Origin: Ctena decussata
Taxonomy: Eukaryota; Mollusca; Bivalvia; Lucinida; Lucinidae
DNA length: 64,000 nt
Direction: 5' to 3'
NCBI GenBank assembly: GCA_963989385.1
Contig: OZ022511.1
Coordinates: 6,758,001-6,822,000, forward strand
The notes beneath the pieces were generated by a model, which made no database searches, had not been told where the DNA came from, and saw only the letters and a program-made list of their open reading frames with translations. Positions 45,000 through 57,095 of the stretch are shown one piece after another (position 1 is the first letter of the stretch; each line of letters begins with the position of its first letter). The position numbers were made by a program, and so were the translations under genes.

Positions 45000-47263
45000 T
45001 GGAACATAAGTAACTGTAAATACGTGTAACTTTGTACTGATCCGTTTACAATCAAGTTTTTAAGATCATTTCATGGGACATAATGGCAATACATATTTGC
45101 AATCCTATGGATTATATTTACTATGAACATGGATCATGTTGTGACGTAAATGTTTGAATGTTCATTGTATAGAAAGTGTAGTTTCTAAAAAGACATAATT
45201 ATCGAATAGTATAAATTCATTTTATTTTAGCTACATTTGTGAATAATGGATTATATACTCATTTGTGGTACAAGAAAATCTTTAGAGGAATTATTATCTC
45301 CATACTCTCTGGGACCTTCATAATCAGAATTTTAGTTTCATATGATTTAATGACAGCAAGTTGGGCAAGTTATCTGTACTATCAGAGTACACTGAGGTGT
45401 TGCTTTAACCATGTGTGTAACTACTTTTAGTTTGTTATGGTCATGTGACTGGCGTCAAATCTCAAATTTTAACTGATATTACGCTAGATTTTGCAATAAA
45501 AATTACCTGAATCACACTGACTGGCATGAGAATTTAGAGCTTTAAATTTGTATACTATCACAAGGAAAATGTTTAGTACATATGTAAAATTCCAAGAAAG
45601 CCTGCTAATAATCTCAAAATGATCTAAGTTATTCTCATAGTGAAGAAACTGCGTACTTGTACTTCTACAGGTGTGAACCAATTTGGTATACACGGGTTAT
45701 ATGGGGAAATTTCATTATCCCTTAATAACTTTTATTCTTCTAAATATATTTTTACATCACAAACGGTATCAGAAAGTAAAATTCTTCATCTTTAATATCG
45801 TGTTTTAATTTTGATTCTAGCACCAGTACAAAATGGTCTTTTTTGGGTGATTATCTAGAGGTATATAATTTAATTAAACAAATAACAAAATCTCCGTAAA
45901 ACAACTAGGGCACACAAATTCGACCGCTTATTTAGAATCAAACTGATACAAAATGTTATGCATCACAAATGGATCAGAAGAAAAGAAAGAATATATTTTT
46001 ATCTGGTGTAATTTTTATTAGTCTAGCTAAATGATAAAATGGTCTTTTTTCATTATTTGTTCAAATTTTGATTAATGATTTTTGTATGCCGGTCGTTTCC
46101 GTGCGTTTCCGTCAAAACTTCGGCGAGAGACGACGCGGCTTTAGGTAATAGCCTTGGGCGAAGATTATATGATACACAATTTATGACTGGATATTGTAGT
46201 AATGAATTTTCAAGTAGCTAAATTATGCAAATGTAGGTTCATCCAGCCTGATTGAAACCAAAAGGTGAAAGAATATTTTTTTTCTGGTCCAGAGCTGCCC
46301 TATAATGTAGACCAAAGTTTTCTGATGTAAGAATGAAATTGAAGGCGTGCGTCCGAAAAATAATTGATGCAAACATATTCAAATTTCAGTCTTCGATCCG
46401 GTCTAAAAAGTCGATCGGCAAACTTCTTTTAACTTGTGAAATAATTCATATCACTGGTGCCGAATGGAAAGACAATTATCTTTTGATTGACAAATGCCTA
46501 TTAGTAAACTAATGTCGGTGTGTTTCGAAATTGAGCTTTTGCTCAGTAGTTGCTCATTAACGATTGTTTTTGCGAGGCAAAGAGCCACACTAAGTATATA
46601 TCTCTCTCTCTGAATCTCTCTCTCTCTCTGAATCTCTCTCTCTCATTCCATGTCTCTCTCTCTCTCTCGCTCTCTCCACGTATCTGTAATCATTTGTCTG
46701 AATTCGCCTGAAAATCAGTAGTATGTTAGCAAAACACTTTTACTACTTATGTTTATTATGAACTTTATGAAATTGTATTATCTAGTTGTCTTTATATTAA
46801 CAAATTAATAATTTATTAAATTGTCATTTTTTTCTTTTTTTTTATTATTTTTGTAATGTTATTTTTCAGTATCTTTTTATTATTATTATTTTTTATTTCT
46901 CGATTTCTTTGGAAGGGATGCCTGCTTTGGTACATAAGAAGAACTTTATTTTTGCTTATTTGTTGTTTGGGTTTGAAAATAAACATTTGCGGACTTTAGA
47001 TGAAGTAGAGTTTTCTTCGTAAGAACCAGAAAGCTGCATACTTTTGTAGCGTTAAGTTATTTTTGTTTGTTGGTGTTTTTTTTCAGACGGTCTTCATGTT
47101 AACACCTTTTTTGTTTTCTCATATGTGTAAAGTGAAAATACTTCAACAAGGCTCAAATTCGATTATTACTCTTCGTCGATTTATGTAACTGGGGTATTCA
47201 TCGGGGTTAAATAAACATTACAAATGACACGACACGCGTCCACAGTACCGTGTCGCAATAAAT
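45000..47263. other. No gene seen; contains a CT microsatellite
   Basis: AT-rich with a TCTC-type microsatellite at 46,600-46,672. Short frames on both strands lack domains. Confidence 0.55.
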
Positions 47264-47497
47264 GAGCCATGACATGACAAAACAAACAAAGTGACATGTG
47301 CGACCAGCGAAGACTCAGATCCGCCTGACCTTCGCCCATTCTGATTAGAGTCTCCGCTATGCGCTTAAAAGGTAGCTTAGAGTCTAAGCTACCTACCTGC
47401 CAACAGCGTGGACTCATCATACTTGGCGGATGCCGAGACTGATCTGAGTCTTCGCTTAGAGCACATGCCACTTTGTATATTGTGTTTTGTCGCGGTC
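47264..47497. mobile_element. 240-bp palindromic MITE, copy 9
   Basis: Diverged copy; AAAT flanks both sides and is a plausible target duplication. Confidence 0.9.
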
Positions 47498-47751
47498 AAA
47501 TATATATTGTCTAAAGACGACGAAGGCAATATGGGAAAAAACCTTTTTCACATTGTTTCCGCCCATGCGCCTAATGCTCAAGTAACGCGTCTTATCTCGA
47601 TAAATGGCGAGATTTTACAAACATGGAGTAAATGAAACGAATGATTTTCTTATTATTACATTGAAATTAATAGTGTGAATGGCTCGAGATTAATTTATAA
47701 TACTCAAAACTATATGTCAGAGCGCGTAGAGAAAAATCATGAAATAACTGA

Positions 47752-47950
47752 TGGTTGGATGATTTCTGATTTTACGTCCTGTTCAACAGTATTTCAGTTA
47801 TATCAAGACGACGGCAGAGTGATTATGAAAGGCTGTGTGCAATGGAACCCCTTTTACGGTAGAAAAGATTCTCGCCTCAAGCGGGGCTCAAACCCGCCGG
47901 GTCCGCTTGATCAGTAAGCAAGCGCCTAACCCACTGAGCAACCAGGACTA
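47752..47950 (-). mobile_element. tRNA-derived SINE (first family)
   Basis: The minus strand starts AGTCCTGGTTGCTCAGTGGG and carries GGCGGGTTTGAGCCCCGC. Body as in 21,490-21,688. Confidence 0.85.
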
Positions 47951-48061
47951 CTCTGAAATAACTGTTTAAGTTGAAATGAAGGAATTAAAATACAGAATTT
48001 TTTTTATCTATTTACTTTGAAATTAAGACATCAAATATAGAACATTTCTTTATTTCATTGA

Positions 48062-48295
48062 TTAACCCATTTTTGCCAAGTGGCATGTTCTATCCCCTAT
48101 CAAATGAAAGTATCCATTTGTCAATTTAGGGGTGTCTGGCTTAGTTTATTCTGATCTTTTTTATAGGAGAAATACCCATTTGTGTAATGCAAACAGTGTA
48201 GAGCGTGTGAAGACGCCGTGTTTTCCTGCGTCTTATCTTGGTCTACACTGTTTGCCTATGCTCTATATATAAGACGCCAGGCATTAATGGGTTAA
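48062..48295. mobile_element. MITE with TTAACCCATT termini
   Basis: Ends TTAACCCATTTTTGCC and GGCATTAATGGGTTAA. Inside, GCAAACAGTGTAGA pairs with TCTACACTGTTTGC. Related partial copies: about 55,615-55,760 and the end at about 61,138. Confidence 0.85.
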
Positions 48296-48929
48296 TTCGT
48301 TTATCACCTGGTTACTTTCATATACTCTTCGATTTATTTCTTTATTTATTTTTTCACCGAGGTACAAACTTAAAGAAATCATATTGTTTGTTTGTTTGTG
48401 CGGTCGGTTTAAAGTTTCACCTACGATACGAAATTAGAGACTCAAATAATGAACTAATCCTTTAATCACAGTATATAAGTTGTCTTCTATCGTATAGTTT
48501 TAGAATTATCTCCCCCCCGCCCTCCCCCCCCCCCCCCGAAAAAAAAGAGTTGAGTTGTAAGACTGACTCATGTATTATACCTTCCCCTTCTACCGAAATT
48601 AGATTTTTCGTCAACTGACTCGGGAATGAAATTCAGTTAAAGCCATAAAGTTCAATTTTTTATCTTGACGGAGATAAGAGTATTTAGCCTAAGGGATTAA
48701 TCTGACACCTGCGCTTATCGCCTGTTGTCGTCTAGTTTCGGAGAACTGCCGAAGGATATCCGGAGATTTTACCTGTATAGCTGTAAGAAATCAATGGTCA
48801 GTATCAAATACGAATATTCTGCCAGATGGTTGCCATGAAAATTTCAAATTTTACACCATTGAAAATTTAAGCTCCGCCCATTGCCCTTCATAGCAGAGCC
48901 TGAGGTTTAAGCTGTCTTAATCCATTTCT

Positions 48930-49588
48930 GATCTTTGTAACAGGTGCTGATTCAAAGAATCAAGCACACTGTCATAATGCCTAAGATTAATTTGTTACTT
49001 ATCAGTTATTTCTGTTGCCAATTTCACAAATGAACCCCGACATGACAAAACCAACAAAGTGGCATGTATGTCCAGCAAAGACTCTGATCAGCCTGAGAAA
49101 ACGCCAAGTCTGACCAGAGTCTTTGCTGTGAGCTTAATCGGTAGCCAAAACACTATGCTCGCTCTATGTGGACAGCGAAGACTCTGATCATACTGGGCGG
49201 ATGCCCAAGCTAAACTGAGCCTGCGATGGGCGCACATACCACTGTGTTGGTTTTATCGTGTAAAGGCTTAAACAATTATGCTTAAGTTTTGGCGAGGAGT
49301 ATATTTGGCTTAAATTTTGTATGGCGTATTCTTTGGGCCTTGGTTTTCAAAACTATCAAAAGAACAACATTCTGTAGTGGAATAAGGTCACAGTGATCTT
49401 CTTTCTGTTTAAGAGTTCAATTCTGCGGAAATGTCAATATCATTAGAAACATGAACAGATTCAGTCAGAATCAATCAGATTATCTGTAAATGGATTTTTT
49501 TTTCAAATTAAAGCGATGGGCAAACCAGGATGGTCAACGGCTGCCGTTACTGAAAGCTAACTAAAATGTGAACATGACAATATCTAAA
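48930..49588 (+). repeat. Segmental duplication copy A, left part
   Basis: Matches 62,277-62,940 almost throughout, including the embedded palindromic MITE. The last 200 bp also match 53,786-53,962. Interrupted at 49,588 by a pearl-like element; it resumes at 52,026 and leads to the gene X exon. Confidence 0.9.
49032..49268. mobile_element. 240-bp palindromic MITE, copy 10
   Basis: At the same site within the duplicated block as 62,381-62,613, so the insertion predates the duplication. Confidence 0.9.
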
Positions 49589-52025
49589 CAAGAGGGCCAT
49601 GGTGGCCCTGAATCGCTCACCTGGGCATTAATCAGTTCACTGGCTCTGGTGAAGATTTATAAGAGTTTTTACCATACATGGGAATGGTGGCCACCTTGGT
49701 CATGTGACCAAGATCATTTGAAGAACTTTCAATCCTTTAACCCATGTGCAGGCTCCATATGAAATTTGAGTTCAGTCTGCCCAGTGGTTTCAGAGATGTT
49801 TGAAAATGTTTATGGATCGATGACAGAGGCAGCTAACACCAATACTGTAAGGCTCAGATGAGCTGAAAATGGCAGAGTCGCTTCTCCGAAAAGTTCCCGT
49901 TCATGTTGAGTTCCTTTGATGGATTTGAACTAGACTGAACTAGGCAAACACAGATGACAGAATGGCATCATTATCTCACTGTGGTGAAACTAATGTATTC
50001 CAAGGAGTTTGTGGCTGGCATCATTGCAATGTTAGTTCTGATTCTTGCAGCATAACTTGATTTAGATTTGACCTAATGACCTACTTTTGACCTGACATAA
50101 CCCAGTTTCAAACCTGACCTAGATTTTATGGAGATAAACATTCTGACAAAATTTCATGAAGATTGGATCAAAACTGTGCCCTCTAGCGTGTGCACAAAGT
50201 TTTTGTAAGATTTGACCTAGTGACCTAGTTTTTGACCTGACATGACCCAGTTTCAAACTTGGCCTGGATATTGTGAAGATAAACATTCTGACAAAGGTTC
50301 ATGAAGATTGGATCAAAACTGTGCCCTCTAGAGTGTACACAAGGTTGTTCTTATATCTGACCTTGTGACATAGTTTTTGACCGGACATGATCTACTTTCA
50401 AATTTGGCCTAAATATTGTGACGATAAACATTCTGACAAAGTTTCAAAAAGACTGTATCAAAACTGTGTCCTCTAGAGCGTACACAAGGTTTATCTAAGA
50501 TCTGACCTAGTGACCTAGTTTTTGACCCGTCCTGACCCAGTTTCAAACTTGGCCAAAATATTGTAAGGATAAACATTCTGACAAAATTTCATAAGGTTTG
50601 GATCAAAACTGTGACCTCTAGAGCGTACACAAGGTTTTCCTAATATCTGACCTAGTTTTTGACCCGACATGACACAGTTGCAAACTTGGCCAAGATATTG
50701 TGAGGATAAACATTCTGCTAAAATTTCATAAGGTTTGGACCAAAACTGTGACCTCTAGAGCGTACACAATGTTTTCCTAATATCTGACCTAGTTTTTGAC
50801 CCGACATGACCCAGTTTCAAACTTGGCCTGGATATTGTAAGAATAAACATTCTACCAAAGTTTCATTGAGATTGGATCAAAACTGTGCCCTCTGGAGCGT
50901 ATACAAGGTTTTTCTAAGATTTGACCTAGTTACCTGGTTTTTGACCCGACATGACCTACTTTCAAACTTGGCCTAGAGTCTATGGAGATAAACATTCTGA
51001 CAAAGTTTCATAAAGATTAGATCAAAACTGTGTCCTCTAGAGCGTACACAAGGTTTTTCTATGATTGGAACTAGTGACCTAGTTTTTGGCTTGACATGAC
51101 CCAGTTTCAAACTTGTACTACATATTATGAGGATAAACATTCTGACAAAGTTTCATGAACTTTGGATCAAAACTGTGCCTTCTAGAGCGTACACAAGGTT
51201 TTTCTAAGATTTGATCTAGTGACCTAGTTTTTGACCCGACATGACCCAATTTCGAACTTGGCCTAGAGTTTATGGAGATAAACATTCTGACAATGTTTCA
51301 TAAAGATTGGATCAACACTATGTCCTCTAGAGTGTACACAAGGTTTTTCTATGATTTGACCTAGTGACCTTGTTTTTTACCCGACATGACCCACTTTCGA
51401 ATTTATTCTAGATATTATAAGGACAAGCATTCTGACAAAGTTTCATGAACTTCAGGTCAAAACTATGCCTTCTAGAGTGTTCACAAGGTCTTTCTAAGAT
51501 TTGACCTAGTGACCTAGTTTTTGACCCGTCCTGACCCAGTTTCGAACTTGGCCTTAAGTTTATGGAGATAAGCATTCTGACAAAGTTTCATAAAGATTGG
51601 ATCAAAACTGTGTCCTCTACAGCGTACACAAGGTTTTTCTATGATTTGACCTAGTGACCTAGTTTTTGACCCGACATGACCCAGTTTCAAACCTGTTCTA
51701 GATATTATCAGGATAAACATTCTGACAAAGTTTCATGAACTTTGGATGAAAACTGTGCCCTCTAGAGCGTACACAAGGTTTTTCTAATATTTGACCTAGT
51801 GACCTAGTTTTTGACCCGACATGAACCAGTTTCGAACTTGGCCTAGATTTTATAAAGACTAACGTTCTGACAAAGTTTCATAAAGATTGGATCAAAACTG
51901 TGCCCGCTAGAGTGTACACAAGCAAAAGTTGACGGACGTCCGGACGTCCTGACACACGTACGACGGACGACGGACATCACGGTATCCCAAAAGCTCACCC
52001 TGAGCACTTCGTGCTCAGGTGAGCT
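49589..52025. mobile_element. Pearl-like element with about 145-bp core repeats
   Basis: The left end has the hairpin GGGCCATGGTGGCCC followed by CGCTCACCTG. The right end has the hairpin GAGCACTTCGTGCTC, then AGGTGAGCT. About 13 units of about 145 bp lie inside, each with GACCTAGTTTTTGACCCGAC and GGATCAAAACTGTG, then a GACGGACG-rich tract near 51,930. The empty site (TATCTAAAAAAA) exists in paralogous copies at 53,962 and 62,935, which fixes the borders and shows insertion into an A run. Confidence 0.9.
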
Positions 52026-52429
52026 AAAAAACATTGGCATGACGTTGGACCAGTTTTGTGTCGGACTGATCCTTGCATGAAGCTATTTGATTTTTTCCTG
52101 GCCTTTATGTCTTTTTATTTATTTATTTATTTTTCCTTATTTTCATTGCAATTTGACATCCAAGATGTCCACCATCCACCGTTTTTAAATAGGGAATATA
52201 TGAAACAGACACGATCTCATGAACTATCAAATGGGTTTTGGCTGAATATGTTATAAAACGGTGCTTTCATTGACTTCTAAATGTAGGAGTGCAAAGCAGA
52301 GTGCAGATGGAACATAGTGTTCCACGGAATTATTCCTGTTTATAAGTTTTATCATCTAAAATATACTTTGATGCAAAACAGAAATTAAAATCTATTTGAT
52401 GAATTTGTGAATAATCCTATCTTTTTCAG

Positions 52430-52770
52430 ATCAACCTCGGTGTGCTGCAGAAAAATGAACAGTACAATGAAGACATGACGGACATCTGTATGCGTCTCAA
52501 TCAGTACGTTCTCGGAGCCAGAGAAGAAAACAATCACACTTTCTCAGAAAAAAAAATATGACTACTCTAGCTTGCATGGTTCTGGAGAAATCTTTGACGA
52601 AAAATTTCATTATTCAAAGTATGGAAAGAAAGAAAATAGGACAAATACAGGGAAGAATAAGCAGGAAAAGGCTGGTTCTCAATCCCACAATACAAAATGT
52701 CGTCATCAACCTGTATGCCAAATATGACCAGTCTAGCTTGTATGGTTGTGAAGAAATCTTTGATACAATA
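52430..52770 (+). pseudogene. Gene X, copy A: exon with intact splice acceptor
   Basis: CTATCTTTTTCAG ends at 52,429. The exon reads INLGVLQKNEQYNEDM, then TDICMRLNQYVLGAREEN, with an A5 run keeping the frame that the other two copies lose. The frame ends after an A9 run (TGA near 52,560). A shifted frame then reads YDYSSLHGSGEIFDEKFHY and a basic segment. A second, related SSLYGCEEIFD occurs 168 bp later, an internal duplication. The peptide resembles the conserved linker found in large invertebrate families of uncharacterised proteins (possibly DUF6589-type); this rests on memory of motif style and is weak. Confidence 0.55.
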
Positions 52771-52869
52771 TCTTTGAACAAGGGAGATAACCTAATTAAA
52801 ATATATATAACATTTTTAGTTCTACTATTTTCCCTTGACAATAAGTTTGTAAATTACACAAAAATAGCG

Positions 52870-53248
52870 GATAAGAACTAATGAAAGGGATTAACTCTAA
52901 AACGAAGAAAGGGAGAGCAGCCATTGTTGTACGCGACACATCGTTAGGACTTCATACACATTGCTATGAAGTTTTATAAAGATATCCTGAACGGTTATCT
53001 AGTTATGGCGCGTACAAGACTTACAGGGAAAAAATCAATCAAAGAGGCATAACTTCAAAAGTAAGGAAGGGGGAGCAACCATTCTTGTACGCGACACGTT
53101 CCCCCACCCTAATACATATGCCTACCAAATTTCATGAAGATATCCCAAATGGTTACTGAGTTATGGCGTGTACAAGAATGTTGACGGACGGACGGACGGA
53201 CAGCGCCACGACATAATACGTCCGTTTTTTCAAAACGGGCGTATAAAA
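52870..53248. mobile_element. Small pearl-like element, two core repeats
   Basis: Two units of about 160 bp (each with GAGCA[GA]CCATT[GC]TTGTACGCGACAC and TTATGGCG[CT]GTACAAGA) are followed by GACGGACGGACGGACGG and the hairpin CGTCCGTTTTTTCAAAACGG. The left border is approximate. It lies between gene X pieces. Confidence 0.75.
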
Positions 53249-53261
53249 AAACTTAGCGGAG

Positions 53262-53790
53262 GGGACTACTCAACATTTGAACGGCATAAGCAGGCACAGT
53301 CAGCAAAGAGGAATAGAAAGACACCATGAAACGTTGGAATGTCTGATTCCAAAATTTAAGGAATTCCACAACCAGGCTGAGTTTTTACACCTGGGTATAT
53401 TTCCAGATATACAATGTGACTTTTAAGCTTAAGATTTTGGATGCTCATAATATGAAAAATGCACGATACCCAGGCGATAAATTTGAAGAATTGAGTTGGT
53501 ATTTGTCATATGAAGACATTTTAATACAACTGCAAGCAGAAAGTTGTCTGTGCAATGCTTGTTATGTGGATGTGAATAAAAACTGTAGATCTCTGGAGAC
53601 AAAACTACCAAGATGAGTCACCTTACATTTATTTAGATCAAAAGGGGAAAATCACTGTCCAGTTTGCCATCATGAATGGGATGATATCAGCAATGTATGT
53701 CCCTGCAAAGAAGCATCTCGCTGGGTGCCTCCACAATCCTGGGCATCTGGCCTTTCAGCTAGTTTGTGGCAAAGTTAGTTCGAAGTTCAG
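53262..53790 (+). pseudogene. Gene X: Cys/His-rich segment, frameshifted
   Basis: Successive frames read DYSTFERHKQAQSAKRNRK, LIPKFKEFHNQAEFLHLG, then KFEELSWYLSYEDILIQLQ with CLCNACYVDVNKNC. After a break they read ENHCPVCHHEWDDISNVCPC and SRWVPPQSWASGLSASLW. The CxxC and CPVCHHEW pairs look like a zinc-binding (RING- or treble-clef-like) fold split by a stop at 53,614. At least three frame changes show it is dead. Part of it (53,646-53,790) is repeated at 54,466-54,590. Confidence 0.6.
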
Positions 53791-54358
53791 TTCTTTGGAA
53801 ATGTCAATATCATTAAAAAACGCTAAACAGATTCAGTCAGAATCAATCAGATTGATCTGTAAATGGATCTTTTTTTTCAAATTTAAGCGATGGGCAAACC
53901 AGGATGGTCACCGGCTGCCGTTACTGAACGATAACTAAAATGTGAACATGACAATATCTAAAAAAAGGCATGACATTGGACCAATTATGTGTCGGAATGA
54001 TCCTTGCATGAAGCAATTTGATTTTTTCCTGTCCTTTATGTCTTTTTTATTTATCTGTTTATTTTTCTTTATTTTCTTCGCAATTTGACACCAAAAATGG
54101 CCGCCATCTGCCGTTATTATTTAGGGAAAATATGAAACACACAAGATCTCATGAACTATCTAATGGGTTTTTGGCTAAATATGTGACAAAATGGTGCTTT
54201 CATTGACTTCTAAATGTAAGGGTGCAAAGCAGAGAGCAGAACGAACATAGTGTTCCGCGGAATTCGTGTTTATAAGTTTTATCGACTAAAATATACTTTG
54301 ATGCAAAACAGCAATTATAATCTATTTGATGAATGTGTGAATAATTCTCTTTTTTCAG
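53786..54358 (+). repeat. Segmental duplication copy B
   Basis: Matches the right part of copy A (49,400-49,588 plus 52,026-52,429) and copy C. It has no pearl insertion, so it shows the ancestral empty site near 53,962. Confidence 0.9.
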
Positions 54359-54590
54359 ATCAATCTCGGCGTGCTGCAGAAAAAATGAACAGTACAATGA
54401 GGACATGACGGACATCTGTATGCGCCTCAATCAGTACGATCTTGCAGCCAGAGAAGAAAACAGAGTGAAAATCACTGTCCAGTTTGTCATCATGAATGGG
54501 ATGTAATCAGCAATGCATGCCCCTGCGAAGAAGCCTCCACAATCCTGGGCATCTGGCCTTCCAGCTAGTTTGTGGCAAAGTTAGTTCGAA
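54359..54590 (+). pseudogene. Gene X, copy B: exon with A6 frameshift
   Basis: The acceptor TTTTTTCAG is kept. The exon matches copy A, but an A6 instead of an A5 run after GTGCTGCAG produces a TGA within ten codons. It is fused at about 54,466 to a second copy of the Cys/His segment (TGTCCAGTTTGTCATCATGA). Copy C has the same A6. Confidence 0.75.
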
Positions 54591-54719
54591 GTTACAAGGC
54601 AAAATTTCGGTGCAAAAATTAAAAGAACAATTTTATGTGCAAACATCTTTACATGGACCTTTACCATCATTTTAAAAAGTAACGTTGTATGTATTGTTGA
54701 ACATGTACAGAAGAGACTT

Positions 54720-55429
54720 GGAGTTTTGTTGAAAATTTGGAACAGCATCTCTGTTCCATGAAAAAGCAGAGTCTGTGGAAAGTGTTTAAGACAGTATATC
54801 TGAGAGTGACTGGTTATGCTTTAATTGCAAGCAGCAAATTGAATCTGCGACATCAAAGTCAGCATCTGCATTGCAGCAAACAACATCAGTCCCTATAAAG
54901 CAAACTTTGCAAAGTGTCTTAAATCGAAACTTGGAATGGGTAAAAACAGATGGCTATGTTTCGCGCAAATTTATTCTGAAAGAGTTTTGACATGCTGCTC
55001 AATCCATTCCTAATAGAAGGGATGGTTCTGACATTCAGTTTGACAATTATATGTCAAATGAATTGAAAAAACGTTCAGACTTGGGATACTTTTCCAGCAA
55101 AACAAGGGGAAAAGCGTTATCATTTACAACAAGAATATGCTATCTGGAAGTTACAATCAATGATAGATTAGCAGGTGAAATTGTTTGGAAAAGCTGAAAC
55201 TGATTTTGATTATCGAACTCTGTTTGAAAGCAAAAGAAATTGTGATACCTTAGACACGCCAGAGATTTATTTGCTTGACAAATACTTACACAAATCTTTG
55301 GTTTCTTTACTTGAAAGAGTCCTCGGATTCGACAAATTCAAAGCTATTTCCCGAGCTCATCTGCATAAGCAGTGCCTTAAACTGCAAACAGCAATCGCAT
55401 TTTTGTGTAATATTAGAAATAAAGAATAA
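54720..55429 (+). pseudogene. Probable gene X 3' part, decayed
   Basis: One frame reads SDWLCFNCKQQIES, SVPIKQTLQSVLNRN and SDIQFDNYMSNELKKRSDL with a stop in between. After a shift at about 55,175 it reads KAETDFDYRTLFESKRNC and VSLLERVLGFDKFKAISRA to a stop at 55,427. AATAAA overlaps the end. The C-x2-C motif (CFNCKQQ) suggests a zinc site. The link to gene X rests on position and orientation only; no family is recognised. Confidence 0.5.
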
Positions 55430-56033
55430 AACTTCTGTCTTAGTTTTCTGGGAAATAGTAAAAGAAAGTGACATTTCCTGTGAATTATGATAGAATAGTG
55501 ATTTCTTTCAGTTGTCAGTGTTGTAATTGGATATTTGGATTTAAATTGCGTGTTTTAGAGTTAGTAAGGTAACAGCCAGTTAATGTGCATGCATGATGTA
55601 AAATAGTGAACTTACCCCATTAATGCCTAGTGCCGCATAATAAGTAGGTCACATGCAAACAGTGCAGACCCAAATAAGTTGCTGCAAAATGCGCCGTCTG
55701 TTCAGGGTCTGCACTATTTGCGTAAGGCAAATATGTATTTTTCCTTACAATGAAATGAAAATGATACAAAAACTAAACCAGACACCCCTTAAAGTTGGTA
55801 CATATGCAACTTTTATCTTATGTTTTGCGAAAACTTTACCTAAAGAGTTATGTCAAATGCATTGAAAACAATTATATCGTTAAATTAAACTATGATTTTT
55901 CAAGACAAAAGGCGTTAAAAAAGATTTTTGTTAAGTTCTTCAGCATCGATTTTGGTTCGTCTCGAATGTAAATATCGATCTGCTTCAGCCGGAGCGCGCC
56001 GTTATTAATATGACCTTTGCTGACCTAACGTCA
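55430..56033. other. Intergenic, with a MITE remnant
   Basis: TTACCCCATTAATGCC at about 55,615 and the inverted GCAAACAGTGCAGACCC / GGGTCTGCACTATTTGC pair mark a partial relative of the MITE at 48,062-48,295. Confidence 0.6.
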
Positions 56034-56068
56034 GCGCGTGCGCAGATGAAGCTGAGTAAACAAGAAAA
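56030..56068 (+). promoter_or_regulatory. Candidate TATA-less promoter with NRF1-like site
   Basis: GCGCGTGCGC (56,034-56,043) resembles an NRF1 site (consensus core GCGCATGCGC) with a GACCTAACGTCA motif just upstream, 25-50 bp before the gene Y start codon. Prediction only. Confidence 0.35.
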
Positions 56069-56264
56069 ATGTCAGAAGGTAAAGCTAAACGAGGGCGCCC
56101 GGTTTCTGTCACCGATTTCGCGAAGTAAAGAAGAAAACAGCGCTTGACTCGAAGTGAAATAAATCGAGAATGAACATCGGAAGAGAAATTGAGCGTTGGC
56201 ATGCCCTACGGGAGGAGCTTGACATGAAATCACACGCAGATCTTGCTGCATTTTTGATCGATAG
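56069..56264 (+). pseudogene. Gene Y, copy 2: first exon
   Basis: The ATG at 56,069 opens MSEGKAKRGRPVSVTDFAK and then TAA (56,126). The basic KRGRP is AT-hook-like. Two frame changes follow, after which a frame reads NIGREIERWHALREELDMKS then HADLAAFLIDRF. The pattern ...IERW..LRxELxxKSHAxxAxFLxD recurs at the N-terminus of many uncharacterised mollusc proteins (from memory, not checked). TAG|GTTTGA at 56,264/56,265 is a possible donor. Confidence 0.55.
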
Positions 56265-57095
56265 GTTTGACCTATTTATCTGTGTTGTTTCACTGATTAT
56301 TACCTTCACACAATTCATAAATGTGCCCCAGAAAAGTTTTTAAGACCAACTGATACAATAATGCGGTCATTGTTCACAGAAATATATACTGTGTGCTCAA
56401 GGACAGCGCTATTTCAAAGAGCTTCATCTTCGATGGATCTTGCAAATTTTGCGATATAAATAACTTTTATCTGAGAGGCCAACAATGGGGAAACCTGATT
56501 CGGTTGCTTGTCGCCTTTATCGGTGACAATGCATCGGGACTGGGGAAGAGTTGTGATGAGCGCTGATTGAACGTTGATTCAACGTCATGACATTAAATCA
56601 ACATCGATTCAACGCCATGACGTTGTTTCAAAGTAGATTCGCTGTTGAATAACCGTTGTGTGCCCGATGGGCAATTGTCACGACACAAAATTAGTCAATC
56701 TTGACAAGCCGTAACACCCAAATAAAGAGAGAGAGAGAGAGAGATAAAAAAAAAGCCAGTAGGACAGCGACCATTTGTTTTAGATGAGTAAAGATGTCTG
56801 CGATGCGGGATTTTACTTTTCATCGACGTTGTGATTCCAACTTTTTATTCGCTTTTCATAAAGAATACATTCCCGGCAAACTGTGGTCCTGTTAGTATTA
56901 TGATTATTTGTTAAATTTCTTCTGCCACAACCACCAACCCCACCCTTCCCGTAAAAATGAAATGATCGCCCCTTTCAGGCAATATCCCGTTGGTTGGTTG
57001 GTTGGTTTGGGTTTAATATGTTGTTGCATCAGTGTGTGTGTGATGTCCGCATGTCTATGGTCTCCAACAGTCTGGTCTGACTGACATCATGAAAA

